A stretch of DNA of 37,125 nucleotides from Thermoanaerobaculia bacterium (GTDB lineage: Bacteria; Acidobacteriota; Thermoanaerobaculia; Gp7-AA8). The notes below the pieces were generated by a model that was given only the letters and a program-made list of their open reading frames with translations, ran no database searches and was not told the origin of the DNA. Below are positions 16,038-22,555 of the stretch, in pieces (positions within the stretch are counted from its first letter, which is position 1; each line of letters starts with the position of its first letter). Made by a program: the position numbers and the translations under genes. The DNA lies in assembly GCA_017883235.1 (NCBI GenBank), contig JADGNY010000067.1, positions 1 through 37,125 of the forward strand, given 5' to 3'.

Positions 16038-16654
16038 AACGCTGCATCGTATTGGCCGTTGTATTGATGTGTGCCGCGTGCGGACGCGAGGAGCCCGAAC
16101 CGACAGCCACACTGCCGAAAAACCCGCCGCCGCAGCGGACGACGGCGGTTTCCCCCGCGCCGCCGGTTACGGCGTCCGCTCCTCGGGGGCCGAACAAGTC
16201 GACGCCGCAGAAGTGCGCGGGCGACGGCAGCTACGAGCAGGCCCTCGACTGTTTCCGGATCTCGTCCGGATTCCATTTCACGCTCGCCGAGGCAAAAGGC
16301 GAGATGACGCGCCAGACTCCGGGGATGGAGCGCGTCACGTTCAAGGCCAGCGGCGCCGCGTGGACCGGCGAGGCCAAGCAGGCCGGAGTGGTCTGGAGCC
16401 GCGACGGCAAACATGAGATGTCGCCCCCCGACATCACCAACCGCGTGTGGCAGCGGACGACGATGGTGCTCGATCCCCAGAAGAAGGAAGGGACCGCGCA
16501 GCTCACCGGAGTGGAAACGATCGCCGGCGAGCCCTGCAATCACTACCACTTCACCAACGCCAACAGCGGCGAAGCCAACGACGTCTGGGTCAGCAAGAAG
16601 GACGGGCGGATTGTTAAGTGGACGGCCGGGAAGTCGACGCTCGAGCTGCGTTGA
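16034..16654 (+). CDS. Putative lipoprotein
   Basis: A 206-residue protein starting at GTG 16034, which overlaps the amidohydrolase stop. Signal peptide MKRCIVLAVVLMCAAC with lipobox CAAC (Cys16), then a proline-rich linker (about 20-58). The C-terminal domain (about 60-206) looks like an outer-membrane lipoprotein sorting/LolA-like beta fold, ending in HYHFTNANSGEANDVWVSKKDGRIVKW, which resembles domains that measure conversion of a lipid or sugar. Function not known; cotranscription suggests a role alongside the exported amidohydrolase. Followed directly by a strong hairpin. Confidence 0.75.
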   Translation: MKRCIVLAVVLMCAACGREEPEPTATLPKNPPPQRTTAVSPAPPVTASAPRGPNKSTPQKCAGDGSYEQALDCFRISSGFHFTLAEAKGEMTRQTPGMERVTFKASGAAWTGEAKQAGVVWSRDGKHEMSPPDITNRVWQRTTMVLDPQKKEGTAQLTGVETIAGEPCNHYHFTNANSGEANDVWVSKKDGRIVKWTAGKSTLELR

Positions 16655-16656
16655 CG

Positions 16657-16684
16657 GCGCTTCGCGCGTTACGGCGCGAAGCGC
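16657..16684 (+). terminator. Strong hairpin after the lipoprotein gene
   Basis: An 11-bp perfect stem GCGCTTCGCGC (16657-16667) pairs with 16674-16684 around a 6-nt loop, beginning 2 bp after the stop. There is no T tract, so it is a candidate terminator or 3'-end stabiliser rather than a proven intrinsic terminator. Confidence 0.4.
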
Positions 16685-16717
16685 GTTACCGGAGCGCCGT
16701 CCGTCTCGGCGGCTGGC

Positions 16718-16850
16718 CCGGGGGCGTCTCGCCCCCGGTCGGGCAAGACGCCCAACATTCGCTGGTAACCCTCAGCGGCGAGACCCTTCGGCTTCGCTCA
16801 GGGCAGGCTCTGCCGAGCCAGCCGGCGAGACGCCAGCGCTCCGGCCGCGC
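16718..16850. repeat. Dispersed spacer repeats, including the CCCTTCGGCT.CGCTCAGGG family
   Basis: A hairpin CCGGGGGC-GTCTC-GCCCCCGG at 16718-16738 is followed by a 31-bp block at 16777-16807 (GGCGAGACCCTTCGGCTTCG and on) that recurs at 20707-20737 and 22185-22215, each time followed by CCAGCCGGCGAGACGCCAGC. It is the same repeat pair that follows the PIG-L gene ends. Confidence 0.85.
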
Positions 16851-16862
16851 TGCGCGCAGCTT

Positions 16863-16868
16863 TACAAT
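16863..16868 (+). promoter_or_regulatory. Putative -10 box of the DUF3052 gene
   Basis: TACAAT, 6 nt before ATG 16875, no Shine-Dalgarno; implies a leaderless mRNA. Confidence 0.5.
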
Positions 16869-16874
16869 CGTCCC

Positions 16875-17279
16875 ATGGCTGGTTACTCAGACACCCCGCT
16901 TGCAACAAAGCTCGGAATCAAGCCCGGCTTCACGATCTTCACTTACGGCGCGCCAAAGAACTACGCATCCCTCCTCGCGCCACTCCCGGACGACGTGCTG
17001 TTCTTCAAGAAGTTGATCAAGGCGGTCGACCTCATTCACATCTTCACGGACTCCGCCGAGGAGCTGAACGCGAAGCTGCGAATCTGGCGCAACGTCATGA
17101 GAACCGACGCGCCGATCTGGGTTTCCTGGCCGAAGAAGACCTCGAAAGTGCCGACCGACATCACCGAGGACGTCATCCGCAGGATCGCCCTGCCGATGGG
17201 ATTCGTCGACATCAAGGTCTGCGCGGTGGACAAGACCTGGTCAGGATTGAAGCTGGTGGTGAGGAAAGGGATGCCGTAA
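16875..17279 (+). CDS. DUF3052-family protein
   Basis: A 134-residue cytoplasmic protein beginning MAGYSDTPLATKLGIKPG, the typical opening of DUF3052 proteins. IWVSWPKKTSKVPTDITEDVIR and the closing segment VCAVDKTWSGLKLVVRK also match that small family, whose function is unknown. Length is normal. It begins after a dispersed repeat block with a leaderless-type -10. Its last 43 bp and the following 96 bp are duplicated at 18114-18254, beyond the DUF1348 gene. Confidence 0.88.
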   Translation: MAGYSDTPLATKLGIKPGFTIFTYGAPKNYASLLAPLPDDVLFFKKLIKAVDLIHIFTDSAEELNAKLRIWRNVMRTDAPIWVSWPKKTSKVPTDITEDVIRRIALPMGFVDIKVCAVDKTWSGLKLVVRKGMP

Positions 17280-17375
17280 CCCCTCCCGCCGGGCATCGTG
17301 GCGTCGGAAAATACAGTGCCTTGCGCAAGCAACCCGTCTCGCGGTCGAGCGGTATCGTGCTTGCCAGCTCGCCCT
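17237..17375 (+). repeat. Direct repeat, copy 1 (end of DUF3052 gene plus spacer)
   Basis: This 139-bp segment starts inside the DUF3052 gene (CTGGTCAGGATTGAAGC) and ends GCTTGCCAGCTCGCCCT. It matches 18114-18254 with a few substitutions and small indels. The DUF1348 gene lies between the copies. Confidence 0.95.
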
Positions 17376-17414
17376 GGCCTGCCGTTGGCGCTCCGCTTGA
17401 GCGAGGGGTTAGGC
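17376..17414 (-). other. Half of an integron attC-like site
   Basis: Read on the minus strand directly after the DUF1348 stop: GCCTAAC (17408-17414, fits RYYYAAC), a 6-nt spacer, then CTCAAGCGGAGCGCC, the order R''-spacer-L'' of attC sites. A distant partner GAGGGGTTA lies at 17278-17286 (read on minus) with an imperfect GTTACGGC in place of GTTRRRY. The L' half is not convincing, so the site is partial or decayed. Confidence 0.4.
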
Positions 17415-17415
17415 G

Positions 17416-17895
17416 TCACAGGCCAAGGTCACTAAGCCCAGGATGGTCGTCAGGCCTTCGACCCAAAGGCCAGTAGTACTTTCGCTCGGCAGCAGTGATC
17501 GGGAGGTCGTTGATGCTTGCGACACGTCTCTTCATGAAGCCACGATCGTCGAACTCCCAGTTCTCGTTGCCATACGAACGGAACCAGCTTCCAGAGTCGT
17601 CGTGCCACTCGTACGCGAAGCGCACGGCGATGCGGTTGCCCGCGCAGGCCCAAAGTTCCTTGATCAGGCGATAGTCCAGCTCCTTCGCCCACTTCCGCGT
17701 GAGGAACTGCTGTATCGCTTCACGACCTGAGAGGAATTCTGCCCGATTTCTCCATACGCTATCTGGTGTGTACGCCAGTGCTACGCGGTTCGGGTCACGT
17801 GTGTTCCAGGCATCCTCTGCCATTCGAACCTTCTGGGCCGCGCCCTCGGTCGTGAATGGCGGCAACGGGGAACGAGGTTGCTCTGAGGTGGACAT
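17416..17895 (-). CDS. DUF1348 / SnoaL-like (NTF2 fold) protein
   Basis: The 159-residue protein reads [26 protein letters not shown] (first helix and strand), [47 protein letters not shown] and a terminal [15 protein letters not shown], all typical of DUF1348, a small NTF2-like family of about 150 residues without known reaction. ATG 17895 is preferred because GGAGG lies at 17904-17908. The frame continues upstream, but only through a repeat. The stop is 1 bp from an attC-like GCCTAAC, as in integron cassettes, and the gene sits between duplicated sequences, so it looks imported. Confidence 0.85.
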   Translation of the reverse strand: MSTSEQPRSPLPPFTTEGAAQKVRMAEDAWNTRDPNRVALAYTPDSVWRNRAEFLSGREAIQQFLTRKWAKELDYRLIKELWACAGNRIAVRFAYEWHDDSGSWFRSYGNENWEFDDRGFMKRRVASINDLPITAAERKYYWPLGRRPDDHPGLSDLGL

Positions 17896-18009
17896 GTCAG
17901 TTGCCTCCATGCGCTTTGTGCCGCCCGACGGACCCGCTGCAGGCGCGATTTGGGCGGCATTGCCCGACGAGCTAGCAGCAAGTCGCGCGGCGGAGACGCT
18001 TCGACTGGT

Positions 18010-18099
18010 GGGGTCAGGTCGAAAGTCGAAAGTGCCGAAGGACAGTATATCGCCACTGCGACAGGCCAGCGTCGGCACTTCGACTTTCGACCCGACCCC
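18010..18099. repeat. Inverted repeat, 28 and 27 bp arms
   Basis: GGGGTCAGGTCGAAAGTCG and on (18010-18037) is almost the reverse complement of 18073-18099 (one substitution, one indel). The arms enclose 35 bp. It lies between DUF1348 and the second copy of the DUF3052 end. GGGGTCAGGTC-type arms are common in small non-autonomous elements, which is recollection rather than proof. Confidence 0.8.
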
Positions 18100-18113
18100 A
18101 CGCACACTTGACT

Positions 18114-18254
18114 CTGGTCAGGATTGAAGCCGGTGGTGAGGAAAGGGATACGTTAATCCCTCCCGCCCCGGGCATCGTGGCGTCGGAAAATACAGTGCCT
18201 TGCGCAAGCAACCCGTCTCGCGGTCGAGCGGTATCGGGCTTGCCAGCTCGCCCT
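18114..18254 (+). pseudogene. Direct repeat, copy 2: truncated 3' end of the DUF3052 gene
   Basis: It matches 17237-17375. The first codons read SGLKPVVRKGIR then stop, against SGLKLVVRKGMP in the intact gene, so only the last dozen codons are present without the rest of the gene. The spacer that follows (GTGGCGTCGGAAAATACAGT and on) is conserved. Differences between the copies show the duplication is not recent or came from a relative. Confidence 0.85.
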
Positions 18255-18388
18255 GCGATCCTGTCACCTCACCGCGGAAACGCGGAAAACCGGTAACCGG
18301 TCGAGGGATGATTCAACCAGCGCCGGCCCCGCGTAACGTGATCACCCGGCCACCGGCTCACGCGCCAGCCAATACGTCTCCTGTTCCC

Positions 18389-18743
18389 GTCAACACGTTC
18401 GGAGTTGCCGCCAACAAGTTCGCTATTGCCGTCAACAAGTTACGAGTTGGCGTCAACAAAATTTTGTTGACGCCAACACATTCGGAGTTGCCGTCAACAA
18501 GTCCGGTGCTGCCGTCAACATGGTCGACGTTGCCGTGAACAAGGCCGCAGTTGCCGTCAACACGTTCGACGTTGCCGTCAACAAATCGAGAGTTGCCGGC
18601 AATACGTTCGGAGCTGCCGCCAACAGGTTGCTTGTTGTCGTCAACAAAATCCGAGTTGGCGCCCCCAAAACTGTGTCGACGTCAACAAACAGGATGTTAC
18701 CGTCAACAAGTTTTTTGTTGAGGTCAACAAATTTTTGTTGACG
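18389..18743. repeat. 21-bp tandem array, 17 units
   Basis: Core GTCAAC (or a one-base variant such as GCCAAC, GTGAAC) starts at 18389, 18410, 18431, 18452, 18472, 18493, 18514, 18535, 18556, 18577, 18598, 18619, 18640, 18661 (degenerate), 18681, 18702 and 18723. All steps are 21 bp except two of 20. Consensus is about GCCGTCAACAAGTTCGNNGTT. Read as protein it gives heptads (VNKxxVxV type) on plus or LLTATSN type on minus, but the two 20-bp steps break either frame. Confidence 0.95.
18446..18477. repeat. Perfect 32-bp palindrome inside the 21-bp array
   Basis: The half-site GTTGGCGTCAACAAAA is followed at once by its exact reverse complement. It sits exactly at the first 20-bp step of the array. 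A weaker version (GTCAACAAAT then TTTTGTTGAC, one mismatch) occurs at 18723-18742. Confidence 0.95.
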
Positions 18744-18902
18744 CGGTCGAGGATCGAGGTTGGTTTCGGTGCGGCGGTCTGACGGGTGGCCTGGCTATCA
18801 ATAACTGATGGATTGCGATCGACCTCCGCGTTGGCCCTCACAAGTAGCTTTGTTCTCAGTCTGTAGCGGAAAGTCAAAAAACGAAGGTGTGTCCCCCGCG
18901 GA

Positions 18903-18946
18903 GAGCAGGCATCCTGCCTGCTCCCGCCGGGCGTCTCGCCCGGCGG
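18903..18946. repeat. Two adjacent hairpins
   Basis: GAGCAGGC-ATCCT-GCCTGCTC (18903-18923) is followed without a gap by CCGCCGGGC-GTCTC-GCCCGGCGG (18924-18946). The second is the hairpin also found in the tandem repeat at 13920-14420. The rest of 18744-19007 shows nothing I can call apart from the 11-bp end repeat at 18971. Confidence 0.85.
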
Positions 18947-18970
18947 TGGTTTCTGTCAACGTACCGCGTC

Positions 18971-18981
18971 TTAGGTGTCGC
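18971..18981. repeat. 11-bp inverted end repeat flanking the membrane-protein gene (left end)
   Basis: TTAGGTGTCGC here is the exact reverse complement of 19784-19794. The two bracket the gene at 19008-19736. The right copy is the end of an attC-like site, so this may be a cassette boundary with a changed core (CTTAGGT in place of GTTAGGT). Confidence 0.6.
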
Positions 18982-19007
18982 CTACTCACCCTGTGGAACA
19001 GGAATGC

Positions 19008-19736
19008 TCATAGGAACATCCCGATACACAAGCAAGAGAGGAGAAAGAGGCCAGATAAGACTCCCCTGACCTGAACCCATGTGTTCTCGTTCAAGGACTC
19101 TGGATACCTCAAGAGAATGAACATCATCATCCCGAAGACGAATACGAACGCTGGGAGCACAGTCCTGCGGAGCAGATCGTCGAAGATGATCGAGGAGGAC
19201 GCTGGGCGAACGATCAGGCGATACGGGAATACGATCAGGGCGAAGTAGGTACATGAGTAGACGAGTTCTCGCGCCAACCCTGCACCCAGGGTCGTCGGTC
19301 CCGCGGGAGGCGAGATCATCTGAGACAGCCCGACGAATCCTATAGAGGGGAACCCGTACATGAGAACGTGCGCCAGCGCGCACAGAGGCAAGACGAACAG
19401 CGCCGCGACCCAATGATTCGGGAGCGTGACCTTCTGGCGCGCGACTGCCTGATAAGCAGGCGGAATCAGGATGAGAGGGATCGTAACGGTCAAGGAGAGC
19501 GCCACGGCCGACCACCCATGCGGAAGAAGGCCGCTCCCGCCCGCTCCAAACTTCCATGAGAATACCCTCTCAGTAATAGCCCAGAGCGCGGCGTGGACCA
19601 GGGCCGCCAGGACGCCGAGTGGAAGCAGAATGCTGAAACGCGTCAGGCGTGCGTTTGGGTGGCCGCGGTCCGCGATGAGGTACCCGAGGGCAATTATGCT
19701 GGCGATTGACCCAACGAGACCTATTGCCTTCTCCAT
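19008..19736 (-). CDS. Multi-pass membrane protein, unknown function
   Basis: A 242-residue protein with about seven hydrophobic segments, including AIGLVGSIASIIALGYLIA, FSILLPLGVLAALVHAALWAI, WVAALFVLPLCALAHVLMYGF and AFVFVFGMMMFILLRYP. No family recognised and no catalytic motif seen. ATG 19736 is preceded by AAGGAGG (complement at 19744-19750), a strong Shine-Dalgarno with 7-nt spacing, which rules out the longer frame to 19790. An attC-like site lies 53 bp upstream, and an 11-bp inverted repeat brackets the gene, so it may be a mobile cassette. Confidence 0.7.
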   Translation of the reverse strand: MEKAIGLVGSIASIIALGYLIADRGHPNARLTRFSILLPLGVLAALVHAALWAITERVFSWKFGAGGSGLLPHGWSAVALSLTVTIPLILIPPAYQAVARQKVTLPNHWVAALFVLPLCALAHVLMYGFPSIGFVGLSQMISPPAGPTTLGAGLARELVYSCTYFALIVFPYRLIVRPASSSIIFDDLLRRTVLPAFVFVFGMMMFILLRYPESLNENTWVQVRGVLSGLFLLSCLCIGMFL

Positions 19737-19788
19737 CTGAATGCCTCCTTGTGGGACGAAGACGCGGATCAGCAATGTAGCACGCGAC

Positions 19789-19896
19789 ACCTAACGGATC
19801 TGCGGTTCACCCGCACGAACCGCGACGCGCTGAAGTATAGCCCCGCGATGCAGCAACGCAGCGGTTCGTGTCGGGTGCAACCGCTTGTGGGGTGGC
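19789..19896 (-). other. Integron attC-like recombination site
   Basis: Read on the minus strand. R' is GTTAGGT (19789-19795, fits GTTRRRY), then a 6-nt spacer and the L' arm at 19802-19823. The L'' arm at 19861-19884 is its reverse complement except for two unpaired bases (19871 and 19878), like the extrahelical bases of attC; the loop is 37 nt. R'' at 19889-19896 is degenerate. The length of 108 bp is within the attC range. It lies 26 bp after the stop of the HTH gene and 53 bp before the next start. Confidence 0.5.
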
Positions 19897-19921
19897 GCCG
19901 CCCATGCTCTGGTGCCTTGAG

Positions 19922-20401
19922 CTACTTCCCGAATAGAGTGATCAGATCCCAAAAGGCGACGGGTCGCAACGTCGCCGACGGATCATAATCAGCCCAATTC
20001 TTAGGATTCTCGACCTTGGATACGTAGAGACGATCAAGATCGTTGACTTGGTTGTCTCGGACGGGAATTCGAGCGGTGCGCCCATGAAGCACAAGCTCCC
20101 ATGTCCCGCCACCTGGTGCGCCACCTGCCAGCCACGTCATTTGGCCACCCATCCCTTCGATGAGGCTGCGAACGGCTTCGTACGGACGGTTATCAGTTGC
20201 TGTCGTCATGTCGCTTCTCCCTTTGATCAGCCGATAGATTGCGGTGTGATCTGTAGTGACTCCGTGCTCATTGAGAAAGCTGGCGATCTCACGCCAGCTG
20301 TAGCCCTTGTTTCGTAGGAGCTCGATCGCCTCGCGGTGGGCCTCGAGAGCTTGCTTGGTGGGAGCCGCGCGGGCGGCTTCGAGAGGTGTCAGTTGTTTCA
20401 C
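19922..20401 (-). CDS. Putative HTH-containing protein
   Basis: A 159-residue protein. Residues 22-62 (HREAIELLRNKGYSWREIAS, then FLNEHGVTTDHTAIYRLIK) form a helix-turn-helix of the kind found in resolvases and plasmid TraK-like proteins. The C-terminal half (about 70-159, with MGGQMTWLAGGAPGGGTWEL) is not recognised. GTG 20401 is supported by a near-perfect promoter placed so that transcription starts at the start codon; the frame continuing to 20620 runs through repeats. The stop is followed by an attC-like site, so it may be a gene cassette, and its HTH could regulate neighbours. Confidence 0.7.
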   Translation of the reverse strand: MKQLTPLEAARAAPTKQALEAHREAIELLRNKGYSWREIASFLNEHGVTTDHTAIYRLIKGRSDMTTATDNRPYEAVRSLIEGMGGQMTWLAGGAPGGGTWELVLHGRTARIPVRDNQVNDLDRLYVSKVENPKNWADYDPSATLRPVAFWDLITLFGK

Positions 20402-20407
20402 TGCAAC

Positions 20408-20436
20408 AATATACAACGCCACGCAACATGTGTCAA
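20408..20436 (-). promoter_or_regulatory. Sigma-70-type promoter, leaderless
   Basis: TTGACA (complement of 20431-20436), 17-bp spacer, TATATT (complement of 20408-20413), then 6 nt to GTG 20401. It is the only one of the leaderless-type promoters here with a consensus -35. Confidence 0.75.
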
Positions 20437-20535
20437 CTAAATTCAACACGTCGCGGCACGCGCGGAGGCGGGGAGACGCGGAGGAGGAGTTGGCGCTTTT
20501 CTTCTCAGCGCGGCCGCGGATCGGGGCGGTAACGC

Positions 20536-21076
20536 GAGGTGCCAGGCCTTCGTTTTTCGGCGACTCGTAACTCATTGCTAAACCAAGTACTTCAGGCAGT
20601 CGTATTTGTACAGTCGACAAGAGTCGCAGTTATTCGTATCAGAGTTCTGAAGCGCTTCTGGTACCCCCCCACCCGCCAGACTCCTGATATTTGCGCGTAA
20701 CCCGGCGGCGAGACCCTTCGGCTCCGCTCAGGGCAGGGCTACCGCCGGGCCAGCCGGCGAGACGCCAGCGCTCCGGGCGAAGTGCTTGATCGGCGGCACA
20801 GGTCACTCGCGTGCGGGACGCACGCGGTCCCAGGGAGGGGGCGATTACCGCTCCGGGTAGAGGAAGAAGAGCTCGTTCTTGCGGACGAAGGCGTTGCGGA
20901 GGAGGAAGACGTAGGGGCGCTGGCTCTTGTAGGTCATCAGCACATCCGTCTTTGTCTTCTGGACGGCGGTGGAGAGGCCGTAGGTGGTCCAGGAGAAGGA
21001 CTGCATCCGCGTCGGGGGGAGGAGGGCGCGGCGGGGCATCTTCATGAAGGCGGTGTGAATGCGGCTGCGGGTGGTG
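20536..21076. repeat. Direct repeat copy A (PIG-L 3' end and downstream spacer)
   Basis: About 540 bp closely matching 22016-22555, with scattered substitutions most frequent in 20640-20700. It contains CTTCGTTTTTC, TAACTCATTG, the CCCTTCGGCTCCGCTCAGGG block and the last 77 codons of the PIG-L gene. 20402-20535 holds a 16-bp-type repeat (about 20460-20485) and no gene. Confidence 0.95.
20845..21076 (-). pseudogene. Truncated PIG-L deacetylase 3' fragment
   Basis: It encodes the C-terminal 77 residues of the PIG-L protein at 22324-23226 (from TTRSRIHTAFMKMPRRALLP to FFLYPER) with the reading frame intact but no N-terminus and therefore no PHxDDE metal site. Homology to the intact gene stops at 21076, 2-3 bp before the stop codon of the GH18 gene. 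An internal ATG at 21045 could start a 66-residue peptide, but there is no reason to think it is made. Confidence 0.88.
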
Positions 21077-21078
21077 AG

Positions 21079-21915
21079 CTATCCGGGCGGGTTCCAGTTG
21101 CCCGGGCCGTACCAGTCGTTGACGAGCTGTCCCATCAGATCGATATTCGATTGCTCCTGGAACGCAAAGATCATCACTCCTGCGTAGCCGTTTTTCAGGA
21201 GCCACTCGACGTCCTGATCGGGAGTGGGAGACGGCTGGCCTGCCCAGAAGCCGAGCGAGACCTGACTGGGCGTGAGACTGTTGCCGGGACCGAATTGGGT
21301 ATACGGCACGAGCCTCTCCGCAGGTGGGCGGCCGTAGCTCATCTCCGACCCATAAGTGAGATTGGCGGCGATCGTATGGCCGTTCGAGTTCGACCGGAAA
21401 TACTGGTGGTCGCTCCAGAGGGCCTTCGTGATCATTTTGTCGGGAATGATCTGCTTCAGGAGCGTCGTCACCATAATGAGCGAGCAGTAGTTCGGCGTGC
21501 CCTCGCTGTATTCGTCGTCGATGTCGATTCCGTCGAGCCCGTACTTATCGACGACCTCGTCTTTCAGATATTGCGCGAAGTTCATCGCGTCCGCTTCAGA
21601 GGTGAATTCTGACCATCCGACTTGCGACCATCCGTTGCCCACCGTTAACAGAACTTTGAGGCCTTTCTGCTGGAGGTACTGCACCGATCCATCGCTCAGC
21701 ACCTGCTGGATGTTCGGGTTGAACGGTTTCGCGGTCGGAGGTTTGTTGTTGTTCGCGCGAAGGTACGGCAGCTCCGACGAGGCGTAGTTCCCGGCGAAGA
21801 TGCAGGCGACGTTGATCGCCGGCTCTCCGTTTGCCAGGGTGTATCCTGCGACGTTCCTGAGCTGCTCTGACGTTTGAGGATCGATGTACGCGGTCATCAG
21901 GCCGGGTCGTACCAT
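21079..21915 (-). CDS. GH18 family, EndoH-like endo-beta-N-acetylglucosaminidase
   Basis: The 278-residue protein has the GH18 catalytic motif DGIDIDDE at 128-135 (Glu135 acid, Asp133 assisting) in the context KYGLDGIDIDDEYSEG, closely resembling EndoH-type enzymes, which cleave between the two core GlcNAc residues of N-glycans. The preceding strand is KVLLTVGNGWSQVGW, and substrate-side features include PDQDVEWLLKNGYAGVMIF. ATG 21915 is preferred for its AGAGGAG Shine-Dalgarno (complement at 21921-21927). No signal peptide is visible, unusual for this activity. The gene sits exactly between duplicated PIG-L sequences, so it was inserted there. Confidence 0.85.
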   Translation of the reverse strand: MVRPGLMTAYIDPQTSEQLRNVAGYTLANGEPAINVACIFAGNYASSELPYLRANNNKPPTAKPFNPNIQQVLSDGSVQYLQQKGLKVLLTVGNGWSQVGWSEFTSEADAMNFAQYLKDEVVDKYGLDGIDIDDEYSEGTPNYCSLIMVTTLLKQIIPDKMITKALWSDHQYFRSNSNGHTIAANLTYGSEMSYGRPPAERLVPYTQFGPGNSLTPSQVSLGFWAGQPSPTPDQDVEWLLKNGYAGVMIFAFQEQSNIDLMGQLVNDWYGPGNWNPPG

Positions 21916-22012
21916 TGATTCTCCTCTCGCTGATGGGTAAGGAAGGGAGGATATACGATGGTCTGTCATTACGCAAGTCGGCCCACCGACTCAGGTGGTC
22001 GTAAATGCAGGC

Positions 22013-22039
22013 AAACGAAGGTGTCAGACCTTCGTTTTT
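22013..22039 (+). terminator. Hairpin with T tract
   Basis: AAACGAAGG-TGTCAGA-CCTTCGTTT followed by more T residues (22035-22039) on the plus strand. It has the form of an intrinsic terminator but no plus-strand gene needs it; similar sequences at about 20545 and 18877 suggest a dispersed REP-like element. Confidence 0.4.
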
Positions 22040-22555
22040 CACTCGTAACTCATTGCCAAACCAAGTACTTCAGGAAGTCGTATTTGTGCAGCCGACGAGC
22101 GTTGCAGTTATTCGCATCAGAGTTCTGAAGCGCTTCTAGTCCCACGCCCAACCGGCAAGCACTGACATTCCCGTGTAACCCGGCGGCGAGACCCTTCGGC
22201 TCCGCTCAGGGCAGGCTACCGCCGGGCCAGCCGGCGAGACGCCAGCGCTCCGGACAAAGTGCTTGAGCGGCGGTAGAGGTCACGGCGCGTGCGGGACGCA
22301 CGCGGTCCCAGGGAGGAGGGCGATTAACGCTCCGGGTAGAGGAAGAAGAGCTCGTTCTTGCGGACGAAGGCGTTGCGGAGGAGGAACACGTACGGGCGCT
22401 GGCTCTTGTAGGTCATCAGCACGTCCGTCTTTGTCTTCTGCACGGCGGTGGAGAGGCCGTAGGTGGTCCAGGAGAAGGATTGCATCCGCGTCGGGGGGAG
22501 GAGGGCGCGGCGGGGCATCTTCATGAAGGCAGTGTGGATGCGGCTGCGGGTGGTG
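22016..22555. repeat. Direct repeat copy B (within and after the intact PIG-L gene)
   Basis: Partner of 20536-21076. The part 22324-22555 is coding for PIG-L; 22016-22323 is the downstream spacer with the CCCTTCGGCTCCGCTCAGGG block. The stretch 21916-22323 holds no gene. Confidence 0.95.

Noticed and set aside
13896-16112. Open frame of 738 codons on the minus strand
   Set aside because: It is antisense to the amidohydrolase gene and then runs through the 150-bp tandem repeats; its composition is that of a GC-rich shadow.
17036-17419. Minus-strand frame including NPSLKRSANGRP
   Set aside because: Antisense to DUF3052 and runs through the attC-like half-site; considered non-coding.
18200-18538. 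Heptapeptide-repeat protein on plus
   Set aside because: The frame is broken by the 20-bp steps, and its N-terminus runs through the duplicated spacer; no ribosome site or promoter.
18389-18743. CRISPR array
   Set aside because: Units abut with a strict 21-bp period and no unique spacers, and no cas genes are near.
18453-18877. LLTATSN-type heptad proteins on minus
   Set aside because: Two separate short frames, interrupted by the same phase slip; likely translated minisatellite.
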